A DNA stretch of 11,513 nucleotides, from contig JBDTVU010000108.1 of assembly GCA_040007035.1 (NCBI GenBank), positions 1 through 11,513 of the forward strand. The letters run 5' to 3'. Of this stretch, positions 6,026 through 11,513 are shown in pieces (position 1 is the first letter of the stretch; every line of letters begins with the position of its first letter). The translations under genes and the position numbers were made by a program. Source of the stretch: CAIWHR01 sp040007035 (GTDB lineage: Bacteria; Pseudomonadota; Gammaproteobacteria; Burkholderiales; Casimicrobiaceae). The notes under the pieces are model-generated. The model was not told the DNA's origin and did not search any database. It saw only the letters and a list, made by a program, of their open reading frames with translations.

Positions 6026-7378
6026 ATGCTCCCCACGCTCGTCCTGGTCGGCCGCCCGAACGTCGGCAAGTCGACGCTGTTCAACCGGCTGACCAAGACC
6101 CGGGCGGCGCTGGTCGCCGACTTTCCGGGCCTGACCCGCGATCGCCACTACGGCCGCGGCCGCGTCGGCGACCGGCCGTTCCTCGTCATCGACACCGGCG
6201 GCTTCGAGCCCGTCGCGAAGGACGGCATCATGCACGAGATGGCGAAGCAGACGCGCACCGCCATCGCCGAGGCCGACGCCGTGATCTTCCTCGTCGACGG
6301 GCGGTCGGGATTGACGCCGCAGGACCGCACGATCGCCGACCTCCTCCGCCGCACCGGGCAGCCGGTGGCGCTCGCCGTCAACAAGTCCGAGGGTCTCGTC
6401 CCCGAGCGCGCCGTCGCCGATTTCCACGAGCTGGCGTTGGGCGAGCCGCACCCGATCTCGTCGGCGCACGGGGACAACGTCACGGCACTCGTGGAGTCGC
6501 TGCTGGCGCGGCTCCCGGCGCCGTCGCCGGAGGGGGAGCCCGTTGCCGACGGCGGCGCCGTCAAGGTCGCGATCATCGGCCGCCCGAACGTCGGCAAGTC
6601 CACACTCGTCAACACGCTGCTGGGCGAGGACCGCGTGATCGCGTTCGACCAGCCGGGAACGACGCGCGACTCGATCTATCTGGACTTCGAGCGCAACGGC
6701 CGGCATTACGTGCTGATCGACACCGCCGGCGTGCGCCGCCGCGGCAAGGTGATCGAGGCGGTCGAGAAGTTCTCGGTCATCAAGACGCTGCAGGCGATCG
6801 AGGACGCGAACGTGGTCGTGCTGATGCTCGACGCCGACGCTGCCGTGATGGAGCAGGACGCGCACCTCGCCGGATTCATCCTTGAGGCCGGCCGGGCGCT
6901 GGTCGTCGCGGTGAACAAGTGGGACGCCGTCCCGGCGGACCGACGCGACGAGATCAAGCGCGAGCTCGACCGCAAGCTCGGCTTTCTCGCGTTCGCGCAC
7001 CAGCACTTCATCTCGGCCTCCGCCGGCACCGGCGTGGCCAGCCTGCTCCGCTCCGTCGATGCCGCGTACGCTGCCGCGATGGCCAAGCTGCCGACGCCGA
7101 AGCTCACCCGCGCGCTGATCGCCGCCGTCGAGCGCCAGCAGCCGCCGCGCGCCGGCGCCGGCCGCCCCAAGCTCCGCTACGCGCACCAGGGCGGGCAGAA
7201 CCCGCCGCTGATCGTCATCCACGGCACGGCGCTGGCGCACATTCCGGCCTCGTACCGCCGATACCTGGAACATTTCTTCGTCGAGGCGTTCAAACTGCGC
7301 GGAACCCCCCTTAGGATACAATTCAAATCCGGTGCCAACCCCTATGCGGACGCCTCCAAGCGCCGTCCGGGCCGTTGA
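6026..7378 (+). CDS. der: Ribosome biogenesis GTPase Der (EngA), double G domain
   Basis: The product is 450 residues, the normal length. It has two tandem GTPase domains and a C-terminal KH-like domain, the arrangement unique to Der/EngA. Domain 1 has P-loop GRPNVGKS at 9-16, DTGG at 56-59 and NKSE at 119-122; the NKxE form in place of NKxD, as I recall it, also occurs in betaproteobacterial Der. Domain 2 has GRPNVGKS at 185-192, DTAG at 232-235 and NKWD at 297-300. The KH-like part runs from about 355 and ends in NPYADASKRRPGR. Der is an essential factor in late 50S ribosomal subunit assembly. The start ATG gives the standard N-terminus but has no clear Shine-Dalgarno sequence. The cargo block separates it from bamB, so it now depends on its own promoter or on read-through from the S8-protein gene. 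The last codons contain an AT-rich rare-codon island, a candidate hfq promoter. Confidence 0.96.
   Translation: MLPTLVLVGRPNVGKSTLFNRLTKTRAALVADFPGLTRDRHYGRGRVGDRPFLVIDTGGFEPVAKDGIMHEMAKQTRTAIAEADAVIFLVDGRSGLTPQDRTIADLLRRTGQPVALAVNKSEGLVPERAVADFHELALGEPHPISSAHGDNVTALVESLLARLPAPSPEGEPVADGGAVKVAIIGRPNVGKSTLVNTLLGEDRVIAFDQPGTTRDSIYLDFERNGRHYVLIDTAGVRRRGKVIEAVEKFSVIKTLQAIEDANVVVLMLDADAAVMEQDAHLAGFILEAGRALVVAVNKWDAVPADRRDEIKRELDRKLGFLAFAHQHFISASAGTGVASLLRSVDAAYAAAMAKLPTPKLTRALIAAVERQQPPRAGAGRPKLRYAHQGGQNPPLIVIHGTALAHIPASYRRYLEHFFVEAFKLRGTPLRIQFKSGANPYADASKRRPGR
7317..7322 (+). promoter_or_regulatory. Candidate -10 element for hfq inside the 3' end of der
   Basis: TACAAT matches the sigma-70 -10 consensus at 5 of 6 positions. 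It lies in a run of codons unusual for this GC-rich gene (CTT AGG ATA CAA TTC AAA, 7311-7328), where CTG, CGC, ATC, CAG and AAG would be expected. This suggests that selection on the DNA overrides codon preference. No good -35 hexamer is seen at 16-18 nt. It would give a leader of about 150 nt before hfq. Confidence 0.4.
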
Positions 7379-7390
7379 AGCGGGCGCCGG

Positions 7391-7430
7391 CCGTCCCCAT
7401 GTGCGGCGGGACGGGGGGATTTCCCGTCCC
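7391..7430 (+). promoter_or_regulatory. Alternative hairpins in the hfq leader
   Basis: CCGTCCCCATG occurs twice, at 7391-7401 and 7424-7434. The segment between contains GGGACGGG (7408-7415). It can pair perfectly with CCCGTCCC at 7423-7430 (8 bp, 7-nt loop), or its first seven bases can pair with CCGTCCC at 7391-7397 (10-nt loop). The two pairings exclude each other. No T tract follows, so a simple attenuator is not evident. The spacing to the hfq ribosome site is about 36 nt. Confidence 0.4.
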
Positions 7431-7477
7431 CATGGCCTTCCTTCCGGTCCGGCCGCCAACAACCGCGGAGCCACGCG

Positions 7478-7726
7478 ATGAGCAACAAAGGGCAAATGCT
7501 ACAAGACCCGTTCCTGAACACCCTGCGCAAGGAGCACGTGCAGGTCTCGATCTACCTCGTCAACGGCATCAAGCTGCAGGGGCAGATCGAGTCGTTCGAC
7601 CAGTACGTCGTGCTGCTCAAGAACACCGTCACCCAGATGGTGTACAAGCACGCGATTTCGACGGTCGTTCCGGCCCGCGCGGTCGCGATGCCGCACCACG
7701 TTCCGGCGGCCGACGGCGACGTTTGA
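7478..7726 (+). CDS. hfq: RNA chaperone Hfq
   Basis: The product is 82 residues, a compact Hfq with a short C-terminal tail (HVPAADGDV). Hfq forms a hexameric Sm-like ring that pairs small regulatory RNAs with mRNAs. The Sm1 and Sm2 motifs are intact: QDPFLNTLRKEH, then VSIYLVNGIKLQGQIESFDQY, then the invariant YKHAISTVVP. Gln9 and Asp10 with Lys57 and His58 form the proximal uridine-binding face. The rim reads Arg17-Lys18-Glu19-His20, less basic than the enterobacterial RRER patch. The ribosome site GGAG (7467-7470) is 7 nt before the ATG. The neighbours der and hflX are as usual in betaproteobacteria. The upstream gap is 99 nt and holds the alternative hairpins; a candidate promoter lies in the end of der. 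Confidence 0.98.
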   Translation: MSNKGQMLQDPFLNTLRKEHVQVSIYLVNGIKLQGQIESFDQYVVLLKNTVTQMVYKHAISTVVPARAVAMPHHVPAADGDV

Positions 7727-7796
7727 GCGCCCCGCCGTTCCCCGTCGTGCCGGCTGGCCCCCGAGCCATGACGACGGCCGGTGCCGGCCCGCGTGG

Positions 7797-7815
7797 GTGT
7801 CGCGGGACGCGACAC
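7797..7815 (+). promoter_or_regulatory. Perfect hairpin directly before the hflX start codon
   Basis: GTGTCGCG (7797-7804) and CGCGACAC (7808-7815) pair perfectly around the loop GGA, ending 2 nt before the hflX ATG. The only purine-rich ribosome-site candidate (GGGA, 7804-7807) lies in the loop and at the base of the loop, so the structure could limit hflX translation. A second GC-rich hairpin, GGCCGG/CCGGCC, lies at 7776-7789. Together they could also slow or stop transcription coming from hfq. No T run follows. Confidence 0.45.
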
Positions 7816-7817
7816 GG

Positions 7818-8939
7818 ATGATTGAACGGCCTGCCGGCGGCGACCGCGCGCTCGTCGTCGTCCTCGATTTCGGCGACGCCGATCCGGCCGAGCGCACGGC
7901 GGAGATCGCCGCGCTTGCGGAGTCGGCCGGCGCGACGGTCGTCGGCACCGTCGGCGGCCGCCGCCAGCGGCCCGACGCGGCGCTGTTCGCCGGCAAGGGC
8001 AAGGTCGAACAGATCGCCGCCCGCCGTGCGGAATCTGCCGCCGACCTCGTCATCTTCGGCCACCCGCTGACGCCGGCGCAGCAGCGCAATCTCGAACGGG
8101 CGCTCGACAGCAGGGTCGTCGACCGCGTGAGCCTCATCCTCGACATCTTCGCGCTGCGTGCGCGCAGCGCCGAGGGCAAGCTGCAGGTCGAGCTCGCCCA
8201 GCTTTCGCACCTGTCGACGCGGCTCGTCCGTGGCTGGACCCACCTCGAGCGGCAGACGGGCGGCATCGGCCTGCGCGGCCCCGGCGAGACACAGCTCGAA
8301 ACCGACCGCCGATTGCTCGGGCTGCGGGTCAAGGTGCTGCACGAACGGCTCGCGCACGTCGCGCGGCAGCGGGCAACGCAGGGACGCACCCGGCGGCGGG
8401 CGGCGATCCGCACCGTGGCGCTGGTCGGCTACACCAACGCCGGCAAGTCGACGCTGTTCAACCGGCTGACCGGCGCCAAGGCCTACGCCGCCGACCAGCT
8501 CTTCGCGACGCTCGACACGACGCTGCGCCGGATTTACGTGCCGGGCGCCGACACCATCGTGCTGTCCGACACCGTCGGCTTCATCCGCGACCTGCCGCAC
8601 GACCTCGTCGCAGCGTTCAGGGCAACGCTGGCCGAAGCTGCGGAGGCCGACCTGCTGCTGCACGTGATCGACGCCGGGCACCCCAATCGCGACGAGCAGA
8701 TCGCGGCTGTCGAAGCGGTAATCGCCGAGATCGGCGCCGACCAGGTGCCGCAGATCCGCGTCCTGAACAAGATCGACGCCGCCGACCTGTCCACCGGCGT
8801 CGAGCGCGACGAGTCTGGTATACTTCGCGCCGTCCGCGTGAGCGCACTGACCGGCGCCGGTTGTGCCGATCTGCGTGCCGCGCTGGCCGAGCGATTTCCG
8901 GCCGCCGCGCCGCGCGCGGCGCAGGCCGAGCCGGCCTGA
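7818..8939 (+). CDS. hflX: Ribosome-associated GTPase HflX
   Basis: The product is 373 residues from the ATG at 7818. The N-terminal HflX domain opens with MIERPAGGDRALVVVLDFGD, matching the typical betaproteobacterial start. An in-frame GTG at 7797 would add seven residues but lies inside a hairpin and is rejected. The glycine-rich signature GGIGLRGPGETQLETD is at 148-163. The G domain has P-loop GYTNAGKS at 204-211, DTVGF at 251-255 and NKID at 317-320. HflX binds the 50S subunit and splits stalled or hibernating 70S ribosomes, often under heat stress. The C-terminus is short and Ala-rich. The gap to hfq is 91 nt and to hflK 60 nt. No strong Shine-Dalgarno sequence is visible. A sharp AT-rich island near the 3' end is a candidate promoter for hflKC. 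Confidence 0.95.
   Translation: MIERPAGGDRALVVVLDFGDADPAERTAEIAALAESAGATVVGTVGGRRQRPDAALFAGKGKVEQIAARRAESAADLVIFGHPLTPAQQRNLERALDSRVVDRVSLILDIFALRARSAEGKLQVELAQLSHLSTRLVRGWTHLERQTGGIGLRGPGETQLETDRRLLGLRVKVLHERLAHVARQRATQGRTRRRAAIRTVALVGYTNAGKSTLFNRLTGAKAYAADQLFATLDTTLRRIYVPGADTIVLSDTVGFIRDLPHDLVAAFRATLAEAAEADLLLHVIDAGHPNRDEQIAAVEAVIAEIGADQVPQIRVLNKIDAADLSTGVERDESGILRAVRVSALTGAGCADLRAALAERFPAAAPRAAQAEPA
8816..8824 (+). promoter_or_regulatory. Candidate extended -10 promoter for hflKC inside hflX
   Basis: TGGTATACT is an extended -10 element (TGn plus TATACT, 5 of 6 matches). It sits in the codons TCT GGT ATA CTT, which are rare in this gene, suggesting conservation at the DNA level. No -35 hexamer is evident at the right distance, which extended -10 promoters can tolerate. 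Transcription would begin about 170 nt before hflK. Confidence 0.4.
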
Positions 8940-8999
8940 GTTCCGGATGCCCAACCCTCTTTCGCGGCCCCGCCGCAGCCCACGACCGAACGTCCCATC

Positions 9000-10193
9000 A
9001 TGTCGTTGAACGATCCCCAGTGGGGCAAACGCGGCAACAGCAGCGGACCGCCCGATCTCGACGAGATCTGGCGCAACGTCAGCCGCCGGTTGAACGACCT
9101 CATCGGCCGCAAGGGCGATGGGGGCGGTGACGGCGGCGGCGGCGCCCGTCCGCGATTGCCGATGTCCGGCGCCGGCATCCTCGTCGCGCTGGCCCTGCTG
9201 GTCTGGCTCGCCAGCGGCTTCTACATCGTCGACGAGGGCCGCCGCGGCGTCGTCACGCGCTTCGGCAAGTTCACCGAGACCACGTTGCCGGGACCGCGCT
9301 GGCACCTCCCGTTCCCGATCGAGACCGCCGAGCTGGTCGACTTCTCGCAGGTCAAGACGATCGAGATCGGATACCGCAACACCCCGAAGAACAAGATTGA
9401 AAAGGAGTCGCTGAGCCTCACCGACGACGAGAACATCATCGACATCCAGTTCGCCGTCCAATACAACGTGAAGAGCGCCGAGGCGTATCAGTTCAACGTC
9501 CGACGGCCGGATCAGATCGTCGCCTTCGCCGCCGAAACCGCGATGAGGGAGGTGATCGGCAAGGCCAAGATGGACTTCGCGCTCTACGAAGGCCGCGAAC
9601 AGATCGCGAAGTCCTCGGAAAAACTGATGCAGGAAATGCTCGACCGCTACGGCACCGGCGTCTACATACAGAAGGTCACGCTGCAGAACGTGCAACCGCC
9701 GGACAAGGTGCAGGCGGCCTTCGACGACGCGGTCAAGGCCGGCCAGGACCGCGACCGCTTCCGCAACGAGGGTCAGGCCTACGCCAACGACGTGATCCCG
9801 CGCGCCAGCGGCAACGCGGCGCGCCTGCTCGAGGAAGCCAATGGCTACCTCGCGTCGATCGTGCAGAAGGCCGAGGGCGACGCCTCGCGTTTCCGGCAGA
9901 TCCTCGTCGAGTACGCGAAGGCGCCCGGCGTCACCCGCGAGCGCCTCTACCTCGACATGATGCAGACGGTCGTCGGCAGTTCCAGCAAGGTGCTCATCGA
10001 CCAGAAGACGGGCAGCAACAGCCTGCTCTACCTGCCGCTGGACAAGCTGATCCAGCAGAGCGCGCCCGCGGCCGCCGTACCCGTGCCTGACCTGTCCGCG
10101 TCCCGGCAATCGACGCCGCCGGCGCCGGAACCCACCGTCACGCTTGACCCGTCGCGCTCGCGCGACGCGCTGCGCACCCGCGAGGGGAGATAG
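9000..10193 (+). CDS. hflK: FtsH protease regulator HflK (SPFH/band 7 family)
   Basis: The product is 397 residues. The N-terminus carries the HflK-specific segment DLDEIWRNVSRRLNDLIG (19-36) and a Gly-rich linker (40-48). A single transmembrane helix spans about 57-76, followed by the band 7/SPFH domain beginning VDEGRRGVVTRFGKF. A charged helical region (about 230-310, with QDRDRFRNEGQAYANDVIP) follows, then a Pro-rich tail. HflK and HflC form a large periplasmic cage around FtsH in the inner membrane and limit its degradation of membrane proteins. The start lacks a visible Shine-Dalgarno sequence; the N-terminus matches the family, so the ATG at 9000 is kept. It is followed by hflC with 3 nt between stop and start, which makes co-translation likely. 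Confidence 0.96.
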   Translation: MSLNDPQWGKRGNSSGPPDLDEIWRNVSRRLNDLIGRKGDGGGDGGGGARPRLPMSGAGILVALALLVWLASGFYIVDEGRRGVVTRFGKFTETTLPGPRWHLPFPIETAELVDFSQVKTIEIGYRNTPKNKIEKESLSLTDDENIIDIQFAVQYNVKSAEAYQFNVRRPDQIVAFAAETAMREVIGKAKMDFALYEGREQIAKSSEKLMQEMLDRYGTGVYIQKVTLQNVQPPDKVQAAFDDAVKAGQDRDRFRNEGQAYANDVIPRASGNAARLLEEANGYLASIVQKAEGDASRFRQILVEYAKAPGVTRERLYLDMMQTVVGSSSKVLIDQKTGSNSLLYLPLDKLIQQSAPAAAVPVPDLSASRQSTPPAPEPTVTLDPSRSRDALRTREGR

Positions 10194-10196
10194 GCG

Positions 10197-11084
10197 ATGC
10201 GCTTCACGATGCCTCTCCTCGCCCTCTTCGTCGCGCTGCTGCTGGTCGCCTCGCAGTCGATGTACACGATCGACCAGCGCCAGTTCGCGATCCGCTTCCA
10301 GCTGGGCGAGATCATCGAGACGCAGTCCGCGGCGGGAATCTACGCCAAGGTGCCGCTGCTGCAGAACGTCAAGTACTACGATCGGCGGATCCTGCTGCTC
10401 GACAACGCGGAGCCGGACCGGATCACGACGTCCGAAAAGAAGCCGCTGCTGGTGGACTTTTTCGTGCTGTGGCGCATAACCGACGTCAAGCAGTACTACG
10501 TCAGCGTCCAGGGTGACGAGGAGGCTGCTCGCCGACGGATCTCGCAGACGGTGCGCGCAAACCTCGCCGAGGAAATCAACAAGCGGACCATGCACGAAGC
10601 GATCTCCGGCGAGCGCGACAAGATCATGACGACGACGCGGCAGAAGGCCGATCTCGATGCGAAGTCGATCGGCGTCGAAATCGTCGACGTCAGGCTGCGC
10701 CGCGTCGAGCTGCCGCCCGACGTCACCGGACCGGTGTACGCACGGATGGAGTCCGAGCGCCGGCGCGTGGCCAACGAGTTACGCTCGATCGGCCAGGCGG
10801 ACTCCGAGAAAATCCGGGCCGATGCCGACCGGCAGCGCGAAGTGATCCTCGCCGAAGCGTACCGGAAGGCGCAAAAACTGAAGGGCGAGGGCGACGCAAA
10901 GGCCTCGGCGATCTATGCGCAGGCGTACGGCGCGAACCCCGAGTTCTACTCGTTCTACCGCAGCCTCGAGGCGTACAAGGCGACGTTCCGCAGCAAGGGC
11001 GACGTCATGGTGCTCGATCCGAATTCCGAATTCTTCCGCTACCTGAAGAACCAGGGTGGGGCCGGCGGCAAGGCGGCGAAGTAG
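10197..11084 (+). CDS. hflC: FtsH protease regulator HflC (SPFH/band 7 family)
   Basis: The product is 295 residues, the expected length. An N-terminal signal-anchor helix (about 4-21) is followed by the SPFH domain starting TIDQRQFAIRFQLGEI, with the family segments VDFFVLWRITD and VDVRLRRVELPPDV. A long helix then runs through ERRRVANELRSIGQADSEKIRADADRQ to the conserved end segment NPEFYSFYRSLEAYKATF. It partners with HflK in the FtsH-regulating complex. A strong ribosome site (AGGGGAG, 10183-10189) overlaps the end of hflK and lies 7 nt before the ATG. The 42-nt gap after the stop leads to the DUF2065 gene. Confidence 0.97.
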   Translation: MRFTMPLLALFVALLLVASQSMYTIDQRQFAIRFQLGEIIETQSAAGIYAKVPLLQNVKYYDRRILLLDNAEPDRITTSEKKPLLVDFFVLWRITDVKQYYVSVQGDEEAARRRISQTVRANLAEEINKRTMHEAISGERDKIMTTTRQKADLDAKSIGVEIVDVRLRRVELPPDVTGPVYARMESERRRVANELRSIGQADSEKIRADADRQREVILAEAYRKAQKLKGEGDAKASAIYAQAYGANPEFYSFYRSLEAYKATFRSKGDVMVLDPNSEFFRYLKNQGGAGGKAAK

Positions 11085-11126
11085 CGCCGGCACGACGGAG
11101 CGCCGCACGCCGGAACGGAACCACGG

Positions 11127-11318
11127 GTGGCGGATACACTGCTGGCGGCGTTTGCGCTGGTGCTGGTCGTCGAGGGCCTTCTGCCGCTGCTGGCGCCGCG
11201 CGTATGGCGCGATAGCTTCCGCCGCCTCACCGACCTCACCGACGGCCAGTTGCGCTTCATCGGGCTGGTTTCGATGGCAATCGGCCTTGCCGCCTACTGG
11301 CTTCTGTCCCATGCGTAA
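11127..11318 (+). CDS. DUF2065 small inner-membrane protein (YjeT family)
   Basis: The product is 63 residues with a GTG start. Two hydrophobic segments (about 4-22 and 42-60) flank a short polar loop with APRVWRDSFRRLTDLTDGQLRFIGL, which matches the DUF2065/YjeT pattern. Members are small two-helix membrane proteins encoded next to hflC in many proteobacteria; their role is not established. The ribosome site is weak (GGA, 11117-11119, 7 nt before GTG). The 3' end overlaps the hisZ start by 8 nt, so the two are probably translationally coupled. GTG is chosen because it gives the standard family length and no ATG lies before the first helix. Confidence 0.85.
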   Translation: MADTLLAAFALVLVVEGLLPLLAPRVWRDSFRRLTDLTDGQLRFIGLVSMAIGLAAYWLLSHA

Positions 11319-11513
11319 GTGGATCCTTCCCGAGCACATCGAGGACATCCTGCCGGCCGAGGCCGAACGGATCGAAGCGCTGCGCCGCCTCCTCCTCGAT
11401 CATTTTCGCGGCCGCGGCTACCGGCTGGTGCAGCCACCGCTGGTCGAGCATCTCGAGTCGCTGCTGACCGGCACCGGCCGCGACCTCGACCTGCAGACGT
11501 TCAAGGTCGTCGA
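11311..11513 (+). CDS. hisZ: ATP phosphoribosyltransferase regulatory subunit HisZ, 5' part
   Basis: The first 67 codons are present; the gene runs off the right edge. The start MRKWILPEHIEDILPAEA and the segment ESLLTGTGRDLDLQTFKVVD are characteristic of HisZ, a catalytically inactive paralogue of histidyl-tRNA synthetase. HisZ joins the short form of HisG to make the ATP phosphoribosyltransferase that starts histidine biosynthesis and responds to histidine. This implies a short-form hisG elsewhere in the genome. The ATG overlaps the DUF2065 stop by 8 nt. HisS itself is less likely, because the N-terminus matches HisZ rather than the KxxRGTxD-type start of HisS. Confidence 0.93.
   Translation, partial: MRKWILPEHIEDILPAEAERIEALRRLLLDHFRGRGYRLVQPPLVEHLESLLTGTGRDLDLQTFKVV

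Noticed and set aside
5987..7495. 502-codon open frame on the minus strand over der
   Set aside because: Antisense shadow of der in high-GC DNA; no signal, domain or ribosome site supports it.
7797..7817. GTG start seven codons upstream for HflX
   Set aside because: It lies within a perfect hairpin, lacks a ribosome site, and the ATG at 7818 gives the typical family N-terminus.
7629..10595. Very long open frame on the minus strand across hfq, hflX, hflK and hflC
   Set aside because: It is antisense to four well-recognised genes, its composition (Arg, Asp, Leu, Val, Gly) is what GC-rich antisense frames give, and it matches no family I know.

Overview
The window comes from a high-GC betaproteobacterium. 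The gene order (TPR/YfgM-type protein)-bamB-der-hfq-hflX-hflK-hflC-DUF2065-hisZ is the classic betaproteobacterial arrangement (Burkholderiales, Rhodocyclales, Nitrosomonadales), and the Hfq, HflX, DUF2065 and HisZ sequences read as betaproteobacterial. The genus cannot be read from the sequence.

Layout. 1-149: alanine/proline-rich tail of an upstream gene ending in four 15-bp tandem repeats, overlapping bamB by ATGA. 146-1339: bamB, an outer-membrane assembly lipoprotein. 1340 to about 5990: a block of visibly lower GC that interrupts the usual bamB-der junction. It holds a perfect hairpin (1382-1412), a minus-strand gene for a secreted protein with DUF5648-like repeats (2395-1490), a short divergent promoter region, and a plus-strand gene for a 1147-residue secreted multidomain subtilisin-family (S8) protein (2533-5976). 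6026-11513: the housekeeping run der, hfq, hflX, hflK, hflC, a DUF2065 membrane protein and the 5' end of hisZ, all on the plus strand.

How the genes work together. BamB belongs to the outer-membrane beta-barrel assembly machine. Der and HflX are ribosome-associated GTPases, Hfq is the sRNA chaperone, and HflK/HflC form the membrane complex that regulates FtsH. HisZ is the regulatory subunit of histidine biosynthesis. The inserted pair is unrelated to these. Both products carry signal peptides and both carry tyrosine/cysteine-rich DUF5648-like repeats, so they look like a divergently transcribed exported pair acquired as cargo.

Most notable: the S8 protein keeps the catalytic His, the Ser and the oxyanion Asn, but its Asp motif reads N-T-G instead of D-T-G. 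Other points are two AT-rich rare-codon islands inside der and hflX that look like embedded promoters for hfq and hflKC, a pair of mutually exclusive hairpins in the hfq leader, a perfect hairpin directly in front of hflX, and a 31-bp identical repeat shared by the P-loop regions of der and hflX. No transposase, integrase, tRNA, rRNA or CRISPR array was found.
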